NCBI GenBank assembly: GCA_029204225.1
Contig: MU831921.1
Span: 1 to 64,000, forward strand
DNA: 64,000 nt
Source of the DNA: Diphasiastrum complanatum
Lineage: Eukaryota > Streptophyta > Lycopodiopsida > Lycopodiales > Lycopodiaceae
Direction: 5' to 3'
The first letter of the stretch is position 1. Every line of letters starts with the position of its first letter. Positions 26,904-37,860 of this stretch are shown here, in pieces. The translations under genes and the position numbers were made by a program. The notes under the pieces were generated by a model. That model saw only the letters and a list, made by a program, of their open reading frames with translations. It was not told where the DNA came from and did no database searches.

Positions 26904-27637
26904 TGTCAAAAATTGTGAACTCCTATAACTTTGTCACGAAGTGAAGCGAAGCGACACGAAGCGAACCGAAGGTCAAAGGGCGAACAATTCGCGAAAGTCA
27001 AACGTACCTCGAAAACCCTACGACACAAAACGAAGTGAAGGTCGAAGGTCAAATGATTCGCAAAAGTCAAACATACCTCCAGGACCAAAAGACACGACAC
27101 GACATGACACGAAACAAAAAGAAAACAAAGGAAAATCTTTCGCGCTACCCGCTGGCAGCTCAACGGGCTTGGTGTCTTGTACTTCACGCTCAGCTGAAAG
27201 GGTTAGCAATAACAGAGAATAACTAACTAGTTGATTAGCATTAACGACTCTTGTAATTCTCTGTTTAGCTATCTTGTAAACTCCACACAGTGGAGATATA
27301 AACACAATTTTGGATCAACATTGAGTAAGAAGAGAACAGAGAGAAAAAGAGCAAAACGAAAATGGTTGTGCATGAAAGTCTGCCAATGAGCAAAGCATAG
27401 CGATAGAGCTGAGTGTCAGGCCACCAATGAGCGAGACACTGATCATCTCGCTCTAAAACACAAAAAAAACTGATAATACAGCTGCTCTCTCTTGTCCATC
27501 TCTTTGATTTTCATTGTCTTGATTGCTAGAATGATTTATGTTCTGTGATCTGTAGTCGCATGCCTAGGATCTTAAAGGCTTCTGCATAAGAAAACCAAAC
27601 GAAAACATCTGTTCATGAAACCCATCCGTTCGCGACA
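26904..27637 (+). mobile_element. copia LTR, flanked by 3' internal sequence on the left and a primer site on the right
   Basis: 734 bp, TGTC...GACA. The left neighbour is copia RNase H plus a polypurine tract (3' LTR context). The right neighbour is TGGTATCAAAGC (5' LTR context). The start is rich in GCGACACGAAGCGAA-type motifs. A solo or ordinary 3' LTR would not normally be followed by a primer site. Confidence 0.7.
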
Positions 27638-27649
27638 TGGTATCAAAGC
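27638..27649 (+). other. primer binding site, tRNA-iMet type
   Basis: TGGTATCAAAGC, one mismatch to the usual site, abutting the LTR. Confidence 0.65.
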
Positions 27650-28057
27650 ACTCAGGTGTTAACGACAATTCTTACAAATTTTTAGCCACAAAAAAACTTG
27701 ATAAGGCCAAGGAAATCATAAAGACGTACGAACAAAAAATTGTTGTCATACTTCAAGCCACAACTCAAATCCAAATGCTAGTTATGCCAACGTTTTTGCC
27801 ACAAAATTTTGATCAAGGCTAGGATGACCAAGGTTAGGGTTTGATGGATGTTGGATCTTTAGAGCAACTAGAAGAAGTTCAAGTAGGTCAATCGCCACCT
27901 AAAGTTGGGCCATCAACATGAACGATTTAAGCCAAAGAAGTCTTTAAGCGACCGGTTTTTGTCAAGGAGAAATCCAGAGGAGATACCCACATTTGGTAGT
28001 TGATTTGCGGGCTTTCAGAGCTCCGCACAGCTTCTCCACTACCTTCTCAGCCCACTT
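27650..28057. other. possible 5' internal region of the preceding LTR element, or gypsy 3' tail
   Basis: The plus strand has a 61-codon helical frame (27,637-27,822) with no known motif. On the minus strand the frame of the neighbouring open reading frame continues past its TAG for about 30 codons. I cannot place the boundary between the two elements. Confidence 0.3.
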
Positions 28058-28612
28058 CTAATTTTGAGTGGGGTCGTCCATGGTGAGGGTCAGAGAGAAG
28101 AGATTGCTCAGTGGGAAGCGATCCATATTGGTGGTATGTACTGCAACCATGGTGACGAGGATCTCTGCGGCCCGTAGATGGGGATCCGCAATGAGGCGGA
28201 TAGCGATCCTGTCGTTGGTTTGGGCAATGGTTTTGTCGTCGTCTGTCAGAAACTTGGTAAAGTACTTGGCATCATAGTTGGTGCCCATTCCATGGATTGT
28301 CTCTCCGAGATTAGGAAAGCTGACGCTCTGAAGATCCCCAGGAGAGACGTTGATAATAGTATAGCTGCCACTCTTGGATGTAATCCGGAAAGTTTGGAAC
28401 TCATCCGAATAGGTCAAGTAGGCTGCTCGAATGAGGCTCTCGCTCTGCTGGTTTCGGAAAAGTGTCAGATCAAATCCAAGGTGCGTGAGGATATCCTTGG
28501 CCATTGTGAGTTGCTCAGTGTAATTCTTAAGATAGATCATGACTATATCCCCTGAATAAGGACGAGGGGGTTTACAGTGATGCAAGCTCAACGAGGAATT
28601 GTGGGAAGCCAT
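28058..28612 (-). CDS. accessory open reading frame of the gypsy element, unknown function
   Basis: A 184-residue frame (MASHNSSLSLHHCKPPRPYS...) located downstream of integrase on the same strand. I chose ATG 28,612 because it follows a TATA box by 65 bp. The upstream part of the open frame contains no further motif. No signal peptide, membrane segment or zinc motif is visible. Segments such as LIRAAYLTYSDEFQTFRITS, INVSPGDLQS and RIAIRLIADPHLRAAEILV look like a folded domain. The shape recalls the extra frames that plant Athila/Tat elements carry 3' of pol, but I cannot assign a family. It ends in TAG; the same frame then stays open for about 30 codons, so the stop may be a later mutation. 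Confidence 0.55.
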   Translation of the reverse strand: MASHNSSLSLHHCKPPRPYSGDIVMIYLKNYTEQLTMAKDILTHLGFDLTLFRNQQSESLIRAAYLTYSDEFQTFRITSKSGSYTIINVSPGDLQSVSFPNLGETIHGMGTNYDAKYFTKFLTDDDKTIAQTNDRIAIRLIADPHLRAAEILVTMVAVHTTNMDRFPLSNLFSLTLTMDDPTQN

Positions 28613-28623
28613 GATAACAGTGA

Positions 28624-28650
28624 TTTTAGATTGCTCTGGGCAATCTAAAA
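28624..28650 (-). promoter_or_regulatory. perfect leader hairpin
   Basis: TTTTAGATTGC and its exact reverse complement GCAATCTAAAA, separated by a 5-nt loop, 11 nt upstream of the accessory ATG and close to where a TATA-driven transcript would start. Confidence 0.6.
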
Positions 28651-28676
28651 TGAACTCGTGGAGAGAAGCTGGAGGC

Positions 28677-28686
28677 CTATATATAG
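28677..28686 (-). promoter_or_regulatory. TATA box of the accessory frame
   Basis: CTATATATAG, 65 bp upstream of the ATG. A transcript starting 25-35 bp downstream would begin near 28,650, at the hairpin. Confidence 0.5.
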
Positions 28687-28739
28687 ACTTTTTTTTGGCA
28701 GAAATTCGCAACTTCACCCAAAAATTGTCCTCAACCTCC

Positions 28740-29053
28740 ACGATTTGGTATTGATGGTCGCGAATTTTGAGGCAACTTTCTGAGGGCCCGCGAATTCCTG
28801 TAAGTGATTTTTTTACTGCCAAAAGAAAAAAAACATCTGATAGTGCAAAAATATATCTGATCAGAATTCGCGGAGATAGTAGGAAAATCTTGAGAATCAA
28901 TTTGAGCTCCAGCGAATTGTCTGCAAATTCTGAGAATGGATATCAAATGAACAAAACTATTTTTTTTCTATTTTTAGACAATTTTTCATCTGAGACAGAA
29001 TTCGTGGAGGTCAAAAATGAATCGTGATTTGTGAAAAAAGGGTCAAGCGAATT
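28740..29053. repeat. GAATTC-motif array upstream of the accessory frame
   Basis: Four exact GAATTC (near 28,793, 28,863, 29,001 and 29,047) and several one-off variants, mostly within AGAATTCGCGGAG or its reverse complement. The same motif recurs upstream of gag at 35,148-35,645. Confidence 0.65.
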
Positions 29054-31096
29054 CTATCTGAGATGTTGTGAAAAATTTTGTCTGAAACTAATGACTTTTG
29101 TGCTTTTCTCAGAGAAGACTATTGGTATACCTGATCTGATAGTATCTTGATGGGTGGAACAAGAAATCACAGCAAAAATGTGGTCGAAATGGCATGCAAA
29201 CAATAAAAAGGGAGAAGAGAAAAAAAAGTAGAAAAGAAGCAACTGATACATATCAAGATAAAAGCAAGGTTCGTTATACTTTCTCAGTCGACTCCCATTG
29301 ACTACAGTGTCGAGGATATCACCTTGAAGGGTTTGGAGTTGGACATATCTAGAGGCAAAGATTTTTTCTATTACGTAAGGTCCTTGGCCCGAAAATTTTA
29401 GTTTGCCTTTGAAGGCTTTGGCCTGGTATAGCAGGACCTTATCGCCAACTTGGAAATCTCCAAGTTTCAATGATCGATCATGCCATGCTTTTTGTCGTCG
29501 TTTGTGGACTTGTTGAGCATGGATGCTGATCAGTCGTGTTTCACATAGTTGCTCCAGATGGAATAACCTATTTGCTAGATTCCGAGGAGTATCGAGCTCA
29601 AGGTTGTAGGCTACTCGAAGGGAGGGGATATGGAATTCCACAAGCATAACGGCTTCTTGACCATATGTGAGCTGGAAGGGGGTTAAGCTTGTAGCTCGCT
29701 TCGGGGTAGTGCGATAAGCCCAGAGAGTAGCATGGAGTTTGAGTTCCCAATCAGATGGGCTGGATTCAACGGTTTTGGTGAGAATTCCACATAGGATTTT
29801 ATTGGTGGATTCTGCCTGGCCATTGCAGTGTGGATAGTATGGGAAACTTTTGCGATGTACCACAAAAAATTTGGAAAGAAGATCTACTATGACAGATTTA
29901 AGGAAATGTGTACCCCTATCACTGATAAGCTCTAGAGGACATTCGAACCGAACTATAACCTGTTCATAGAGAAATTTGGCGGTAGAACGAGCGTCAGCAT
30001 TGCGAACAGCTCTTGCTTCGGCCCATTTGGTGCAGTAGTCCGTAGCTACTATGATGTAATGAGATTGTGTGTGTCGAGCAGCAGGACTAATAGGTCCGAC
30101 ATAATCAATTTTCCATTTCTAGAAAGCTTGATCAGTGGGTACGAGGTGTAAAGGCATGTAGTTTGTTTTTTGAAAGCGTTTTGTGCATTGGCAGACATCA
30201 CAAGCTTTAGTGTAATTGTGCGTATCCTTAAAGAGTGTTGGCCACCAAAAACCGGCTAAGAGGATTTTCTTAGCAGTTGTTTCAGAAGAGAAATGGCCGA
30301 CACCAATACCTTCATGAGTGAGGAAAATTAAAGAGGGTATTTCTCCTTCAGTAAGACATCGTTGGATAATTCCATCTAACCCTTGCTTGTAGAGTTGTCC
30401 TACAATTAACTTATAAGGTTTAGTTTTGAGGACCAACGCACGTTGTTCAGGTTTAGAGAAGGAAGGATCCATCTGCCGTGAAGTTAAATATTCGGTAATT
30501 TCCTTAGCCCATACAGGTGTAGAGTCAACTTGGAAAAGGATTGCATCTGGTAAATCATCGTTGAAGCCTTGATCAGGGGTAGGAAGGGTAGGGATTCGGG
30601 ATAGATGGTCTGCTAAAAAATACTGAAGTCCCTTACGAACCACGATCCTAAACTCAAATTCTCTCAATAATAGGATCCATCTAGTAATACGGCCAGTGGT
30701 GCAGGTCTTGTTGATGAGATAATGATCAGTGAAGAACGCAAAGACTTTTCCTAGAAGATAATGACGAAACTTCTGAACCGCATATACCATTGCCAAGGCT
30801 TCGCGTTCAGTAGTGGTATAATTGACTTCAGCAGGTATCAATTGTCGACTAAGAAAACGAATTGGGTAGTCCTTTTTGAATTCTCCCAGTTGAGTGAGCA
30901 CTGCTCCAATGGCATACTTGGATGCATCGGTATGCACATGGAATCCTTTAGAATAATCAGGAGCCCGGAGGATGGGTGCATTGGTAAGGGCTTCTTCGAG
31001 GTGATTAAAGGCGACGTGTTGTTCATCCGTCCATTTGGGAACTACAACTACTTTGTAATTTAAGCGTGCTTTGTTAGGAAATTGAAAATAAAGCAC
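29054..31096 (-). pseudogene. Ty3/gypsy RNase H-integrase
   Basis: Right to left: RNase H (HVHTDASKYAIGAVLTQ, TEREALAMVYAVQKFRHYLLG, FTDHYLINK); spacer; integrase zinc region (LTHEGIGVGHFSS ... CDVCQ); DDE catalytic residues (IDYVGPI, LISDRGTHF, CNGQAESTNK); and a C-terminal barrel (GDKVLLYQAKAFKGKLKFSGQGPYVI, ending VNGSRLRKYNEP). One stop at about 30,119 and a short gap separate the two frames. The integrase follows RNase H and has no chromodomain, which fits the Athila/Tat branch. The 3' end runs into the GAATTC array. Confidence 0.88.
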
Positions 31097-32140
31097 CGAT
31101 AGTAGTTGGCGTGGCCAAGGAAGGAGTAAACTTCACGTATCGTACGGGGTTACGATAGATTTTGAATGATAAGGATCTTTTCAGGGTCAGTGGCAATGCC
31201 ATTTTGTGAGATAATATGTCCTAACACAATACCGTGGGTTACCCAAATCTAGCATTTTTCAGGATTAAGAGAGATACCGAAGCATTTTGGATAAAAAAAA
31301 TTTCGAACACAGACAAATGACGTATTTCTTCAGAATGTGCTCCTAAATCGTCCAAGTAAACTTCTAAGGTATCGCCCATCTACTGAGAAAAGGCCGCTTG
31401 CATAACACGTTGGAAGGTGCTAGGAGCATTGCAGAGACCAAAAGGCATGACTTTCCAGCAGAAGGTTTCCCATTCTGTGGCAAAGGCGGTTTTGTGTTGA
31501 TTTTATTATATCCGCTAAAGCCATCTAAGAAGGAGTAAGCCTCATCTCCTACTAGATTTTCTCAGATGGATTCTCTGAAAGGTAGTGGAAAATGATCACG
31601 TTCAGTGACGGCATTAAGTTTCTTAAAATCGACACAGATCCGGAGTTTTTCTTTTTTCTTGGGGACGATGACAATTGGGGAGACTCACTCAATATGCTCA
31701 ATTTTATAGATAAATTCCGCGTCTAAGAGGCGTTGTAATTCTTCTTTGATCTTGGCCTTATAGATGGGATTGCATCTGTATGGACGACTCGCAGTGGGCC
31801 TCGCACTCGGTTTAAGTGGGATATGATGCACAACTACTTGGGTGAGAGGCCTTTCATGTCTTTATAGGTCCAGACAGAGATATGTCGATATTTTCACAGG
31901 AGCTTTTCAAGCCGTCTTCGTTGTTCGCGATTGAGATGAGCTCCGACGTGGACAAGATATTTGTTGGTTTCATTTGGCTCACTCAAGGAAAGGGTTATGG
32001 TTTGTGCAGGGCCTTCGTAGGGTGAATTACTAGTGGGCTCACGTTGAGCTTGGGGTAATTTGATTGTGACATCCTCGATCGTATAGTCCTTAAAGTATGC
32101 AGGAACATCATGGGCTGGAGATTCGAGGGGGGCCTTGCCT
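31097..32140 (-). pseudogene. Ty3/gypsy reverse transcriptase, heavily frameshifted
   Basis: Pieces of the RT domain are readable in changing frames with several stops: HHIPLKPSARPTASRPYRCNP, SPIVIVPKKKEKLRICVDFKKLN, FLDGFSGYN. The catalytic box is not intact in one frame. This is the most decayed part of the element. Confidence 0.8.
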
Positions 32141-35044
32141 TTATCTTGCCGAGATGGTGCCTTTTCGGGGACTGGTGTAGGGTAGAGGCAATTTCAGGAA
32201 CTTCCCAAACAATTGTGAGGTCACCCGACGATTGAATTTGAAGTGGTTTTTCATTTTCTCTTTCATAGTATGACCACGTGGTTGAGGTTTCGGTGGTGGA
32301 GAGACAGTTGGTATGTCATGGAGGATCTCGTTATCAATTTGAAAGATAGTCTCCTCCTCATAGAGATCCCATGGATAGTGTGGGCATTTGGGACAGTAGA
32401 ATTTTGTCTCAGGTTTTTCAATTGCAACCTTGGCAACGGATTTCACCTTGGAAGCATGTTGCGGATAGATCTTCGGAGGAAGTGCTTCCATATAGTTGAG
32501 AATCTGAATATCAGAAATGTCCATATCTTCTGGGCAATTCTGAATTTGTAAGACGTTCTCGTCATCAATGAATAAATCGTCTGATTCATTAGTAGGTAGC
32601 CATGCAACATTTAGCAGCTCATCATGGTGCGGAACAATATCAATAAAATTGATATTGATGATGGGTGTATCCAGATCAGGTAATTGGTCGTGATCGATCG
32701 GGTGTGGAGAGGTACAATTATCTTGATGTTGAGCACAATAATCGGCATTCACACAATCAATGGTAGCTAGACTGTGACTCCAGTTTATGATATCAGTAGA
32801 TTTAACATAATGACCTTTTTCATGGCTGGACTGGTATGGCTCAGATATTGAGTTGGTGGCTGAGGATCCCTCGTCATGGATGCGCACAGGTTTGAGTTTA
32901 CCCATTGAGTCAATGGTGACAAAACTGTCACGATTACCAAAAGTGACTCGGCCTTTGCTCCAGTCATGAACGACTCGTGCATTGGTTAGCCACGGACGAC
33001 CAAGTAGTAATTCATAAGAATAGACATTATTGGGAATATCAAGTACTACAAGATCAACAGAAAACTTGAGACCTCCTAGTTTGATCAGCATGTGCGGAAG
33101 GAAACCGGTAGGTCAGACCACACTTTGATCAGCCATTCGAAGCTGACAAGTAGGTTTTGCTAGCTTGTCTCTTAGATTCCATTCCATCATGAGGGATGTG
33201 GAAATGATATTAACCTCGGAACCTCCATTGAGTACTGCTAAAACTTCATGGGATTGATGATGGGTAGCTGGGATTTTGATGTTGCCTCGTTTACTGAGTG
33301 GATTGGTTAGATGTAAGGGCATTTCAGGCAACTCGTCAATAATGGTGGTGGTATTGGATTGGATCTGTTGTTTCCACTGTCCAGCATGCTTCTAGAGTAC
33401 ATGGAAGGGAAGGATGACATTGGCTTGTAGTAAATCTCCCCAGACTTCGGTACCTTCAAGGGTTTTGCTTTCAAAGGGCTTGTGAGGTACTTTATGGGAA
33501 GAGGAAGATTGTTGGTCGACATTGCGGATTTGCTGGCGATACTCATGATACAGCCGAATTTCTTCAGATGGGTGTGGATAAACTATCGAGGTTGAATCAT
33601 CACTTGGAGGAACCGCCTACGGTTGAGTTTTGCTGGGTGCAAGTGTAGGGGTTTGGCGTTGGGTTTGTGCCCGAGTCAAGACCCAAGCAGGATTTGTTTC
33701 AATTGGTAAGGTTTCTATTTGCACTAAACAGACAGGAGTGGTTGGCTTAGATAGGTATGGGCAGTCCTTCACGTGATGTTCAATACCACAGTTTCCACAA
33801 GCTGGAGGAAAGCAGAGTTTATCTGGGCAACGAATACTAGGATGTTTATCTACACTAATAAAGCATCCTCGTATTGTGGGTAGTTGATGTGCGGCAAAGA
33901 CAACTTGGTTTGGGTTGTAAGCTTGGGCATTGGGATCCACCGGTTGAGCGTTAGAATCATAGGTATAATAAACAACCGTTGCAGTAGAGTATTGCTGTTG
34001 AGTATTATCTTCCACATAGTAGGTGGCCGGATCGATGGTATTCAGATCAAGATAATGGACAGCGTTTTGTGGGGTAGGTTGGTTAACAACAAACTATTGA
34101 CGTGGGGATGGGTATTGATTTGGTGCAGGTGGTCGTGGTTGGTAAACTCCTGGTCGTGGCAGAGGTTGTTGTGACGGGTACGGGCGGTAAGATCGATAGA
34201 TGGATGGTTTGTTGGCTGCTGGGAAATGATTTTGTAGTTAAGGGCATTCATTAGCAGTGTGATGCTATGAGCAGATTGGACACCAGACATTTTCCCTTGC
34301 TGGAAAGGATTTCTCAGCAATCTATTTCATGGCGGTTTGAAAATCGGCAGTGAGTTTATCCATATGAGATTGTTGAGCTTTTTGCCAAAAATCCATTTGA
34401 TGTAGAAGTTCAGAAGACTAAGCAATATTATCAGATTTCGGGTGATTAGGACGGTACGGATTCTTAGATTTTTTTTCACGATGGTCAAAGTCATCGTCGG
34501 AACCTTCGTCTTCTTCACGGATAGCATCAGTCATCACATCTTTAAGTTGATCATAAAGGTCAACTGGTTTGAGTTCACGGCGGATGTTTTTTGGCAATCC
34601 AACTAAAAATAGTTTTATGGCCATTCATCTAGTGATATTTTCATCAACACATTCTACTTTGAGACGTTTAAAACACTCAATGTAGTTTCGAACAGACTCT
34701 TCGCGATGCATCTTGATATGAGTAATTTGAATGAACGGGCTCTGAGTCAGTTTGGATGATTTGAAACGCTTGATGAGAGCGTCCTTGAGGGTGGTCCAAG
34801 AAGCAAGATCAGGAGCTTTGAGATTCAAGCACCACTCCTTGGCGGTGCCATAGAGTGCCATGGGAAATAGGCGAAGCTTTTCAGTTTCAGAGGTATCTCC
34901 ATAAAAACGGCATGCATTATCAAAGTCTTGGAGAAATCGGACTGGGTCAGATTCGCCATCGTACTTTGGTGCATCGATACATGGAATTCTTCGTTCCATT
35001 CGTGGAGGAGTCGGATTAGAAGATTCAGCACAGTCACGAGACAT
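32141..35044 (-). pseudogene. Ty3/gypsy gag-protease
   Basis: One reading frame with several in-frame stops. The start at 35,044 (MSRDCAESSNPTPP) is followed by the capsid domain (YDGESDPVRFLQDFDNACRF, LRLFPMALYGTAKEWCLNL, WTTLKDALIKRF), a TGA at about 34,625, a proline/glutamine-rich linker, a zinc-knuckle-like CGNCGIEHHVKDC near 33,790, and a retropepsin-like segment (VLNGGSEVNIISTSLMMEW, near 33,220) where the catalytic Asp is Asn. Beyond it lies YSYELLLGRPWLTNARVVHDW, typical of the region after the gypsy protease. Stops fit C-to-T decay (for example CGA to TGA). Confidence 0.85.
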
Positions 35045-35147
35045 GATGCAGAATATAGATGAGCAGGGCAGGACTGTACTTGACAAAAAGGACAGTTTGC
35101 TTGCAGATGGATAGTGTAGGACAAAAACTGGTCTTTCTGATTGTTAT

Positions 35148-35645
35148 AGAATTCGCAGACAGGCTGAGAGATCGTGGAGAGGCAGATAAATCTAACTGTA
35201 ATACTCGCGAATTCTGAAAAAGGCTTTTGAATGTCAGAATAGTGATTTTTTTAGATTTTTTGGAAAAATTTTGGCGTTTCAGAATTCGCAGATAGTACAT
35301 GGAAATCGTGCTCTGTGAGGACGAATTCTTAGGCTGGATGACGAATTCTAACAGAGAGGTTTGACTGGCAGATAGGGAATATAAAGAAAAATGTGATGTT
35401 TTGACAGTAAATGGGCAAAATCTGTGAGATAGAATTCACGGAGCTGCTGAAGGACTGATCTTAATGAGATCTAGCCTCAGTGAAGTCGGCGAATTCTAGG
35501 ACAAAGATTTTGATGAGAAATAAGGGATTTTGACAGTATATCAGGCCGTTTTCTCAAAATCTGAATGTGGTCAGAATTCATGGAGGTGATAAAATGAAAG
35601 ATCAGGGTCTGTTAGGGCTGCAGACAGACTAGCGAATTCTGATAT
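35148..35645. repeat. GAATTC-motif array in the gypsy leader
   Basis: Nine exact GAATTC hexamers in about 500 bp, in both orientations of an AGAATTCGCGGAG-like core, between the primer site and the gag start. Confidence 0.8.
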
Positions 35646-35882
35646 ACCTTTTTTGTTGTGAAAAATGTCACTTGGGTCACTTCTTTTGAAGAAAATGCCC
35701 AAGTTGACTCTTTTGTTGCTTCCCGTCGGTTTGAGAAGTTGCTCCGCAGCTCGTGTAGGACCTGGAGAGACGATGCGTGCTGTTTGTTGGTAGATAGAGA
35801 TAAGCACACAAGCAAACATACAACACAGAAGCAAAAAAACAAAAGAAAAGGGAGAAGAAGCTAGGTAGAAAAATACTTAAAA

Positions 35883-35897
35883 AGCGGCAACAGCACC
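35883..35897 (-). other. primer binding site, tRNA-Asp-like
   Basis: The minus strand reads TGGTGCTGTTGCCGC, close to the TGGCGCCGTTGCCG site used by Athila-type elements (two C-to-T differences), directly inside an LTR end. Confidence 0.6.
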
Positions 35898-35898
35898 A

Positions 35899-36725
35899 AT
35901 GTTGGAAGTATTTCTAGTGTGTGCAGTGGCTAGATCTACTTATAGGTATAGTATAGGGATGAAGAGATTCGTCCACTTTTTAAGTTTCTACCAAGGTTCA
36001 AACAGAAATCCGAAACTAAGACGTAATGACGGAAGCACTAAGGCTTACCCAACTAGTGCTCAAAACGGAAATGAAACTATCTAAAGTGACAAAATACAAA
36101 CCCTTGCTAAGACTTACCCAGCTAGCAAGGTGTTTAATCTAAATTCTACTTAACACCCAAAGGGTAATAAAATAATATTGCGACTAATATTAAGAAAATA
36201 AGCAATAAAGAACATGCCACAATAAACCGATGAAAAGGAGGCAAGAGGAGGCCCGAGCACCTTCCCTCAAGCTATGCACCTTTCCAAAGGGAACACAAAT
36301 GACATAGAATGATAATTCTCCAAAATAGAGAGCAAGATAGCTTAATCTCAAAAGTGTTGGTTACAATGCAAATACCTCTCCTTTTATGGCAAGGAGGGTC
36401 TTCCATAAGTGTCTACTAACTTATGGGACTAATCTGTTTCTAGCTTTTCAAGAACTTCTAACTTAGGATTTAGAACTTCAAATTTCTTAACTTAGGAAAA
36501 CTTAAGATAAAATATTTCTAGTCTTAAGTTTTCTAGGTCTAAGTTCTAAATCTAAGTTTAGGCTATTTTATTATTATTTAAGCTTCTACTCATGGACTTA
36601 CAAAACACATGCCATGGCTTGAAGTTTATTGACAGATACTCATATGTGGTCTTACAAAACACATGCCATAGAGTTTTATTATTATTATTATTTTTATTTT
36701 CTCTGTGTTAGCACAGTTGCTAACA
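35899..36725 (-). mobile_element. 5' LTR of the gypsy element (outer edge tentative)
   Basis: The inner edge is fixed by the primer site (LTR ends ...CCAACA on the minus strand). The outer edge at 36,725 gives TGTTAGC on the minus strand and a canonical TG...CA LTR of about 827 bp. I found no matching 3' LTR near 27.6-28.1 kb, so the element seems truncated or its far LTR lost. Confidence 0.5.
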
Positions 36726-36779
36726 TTTGAGGATTCCGTTCTGTTGGTTGTGCATGGTAAGTGTGTTACCATCATGCCC

Positions 36780-37860
36780 AAGGATTTTTATTTCTCAAAA
36801 GACTTTAGGAGATAATTCAACCTCCATTTGGATAACGCCAGCACCTCCAAGGATCTACCTCTGGATATAACAGACCTCCCCACCACCTTTAACAAGAAGA
36901 GGAGGTAGTCTCGTCCTACAAAATCAAGATCTCACAGGCCGACTGCTTCCCTACCTCCGAAAGTCATCCCTACAAAGCGGCCTGACATCGTCCTGACCAC
37001 TAGTTCAGCGTCTTCTGAGTCTGAATTAGACTCATGATCAGCTTCTCCTCCTCTTGTTGCTCATCAACCTCCTCAAAAGGTTTCCTCATCGAGGAGCTTG
37101 ATAAGATAACATAGAAATATGTAGATATTGTTTCCAAATCCTATACATTTAATAAGTAAGTCTTTCCAGTTAAGTTATGATGCTTTTAATTTGATGTTTA
37201 TATTTTTTTTAGTAATGATTCTAATTTCATTTTTAATTTTGCAGCCGTCATTGGAGCCTGAACATTCTTTCAATCAAAATAAATGAAGGAGTATCAAATT
37301 TTCTGTGTGTAAAAATAAATTCAGCTAAGAATACACATAGAGAATTTGATTCTCTACTTCATACAACCATTAGAAAAATATCGACAACAGCCAAATCTAT
37401 TGGCGAAATAAAAACAAAAACTATCAAGGTATATAATATTGCTGATATGGATCTTTTTTTGTTTTAATCATCTTTGCATGAATAAATTATTTATCATAAT
37501 TTTAGTAGTTTTCATTTAATATCTATAGTCTGTACAACAAAACAATTCTTTTAGTTGTGCCTGGTGTGTGCTATACAATACAAAGCTATTTTTTGAGTGG
37601 TACAACCTACAAGTGGACGTTGATATTGACAAGGTAATATTTTGTTCATTTGACGTTTTTTTTTCTCATCCTGATTTCTATTTCTTTAGTATCGTTGTTA
37701 GTAAATTGCTCATCCACCATGTTGGTAATGACAGTTCAATCATGGAATTACAAGCTTTTGCGAGTCATACGACGTCATCGAAAGTGTAAAGCACATTTCG
37801 CTTACATAGTGCGGTACTTAAGTGTTGGCAAATTTGTAAATAGATCAACATAGGTATCAT
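36780..37860 (+). pseudogene. exon-like coding remnants of an unidentified gene
   Basis: Three coding-looking pieces on the plus strand: about 36,850-37,100 (DLPLDITDLPTTFNKKRR... PPKVIPTKRPDIVLTTSSASSESELDS, with internal stops), about 37,255-37,430 (LNILSIKINEGVSNFLCVK... HREFDSLLHTTIRKISTTAKS) and about 37,528-37,633 (SVQQNNSFSCAWCVLYNTKLFFEWYNLQVDVDIDK). They are separated by AT-rich, intron-like sequence. I do not recognise the protein. The Ser/Pro/acidic tract recalls the remnant near 1.1 kb in style only. Confidence 0.35.

Noticed and set aside
28178-28555. Plus-strand 125-codon frame
   Set aside because: Lies opposite the gypsy accessory frame, which has the TATA box and element-consistent strand.
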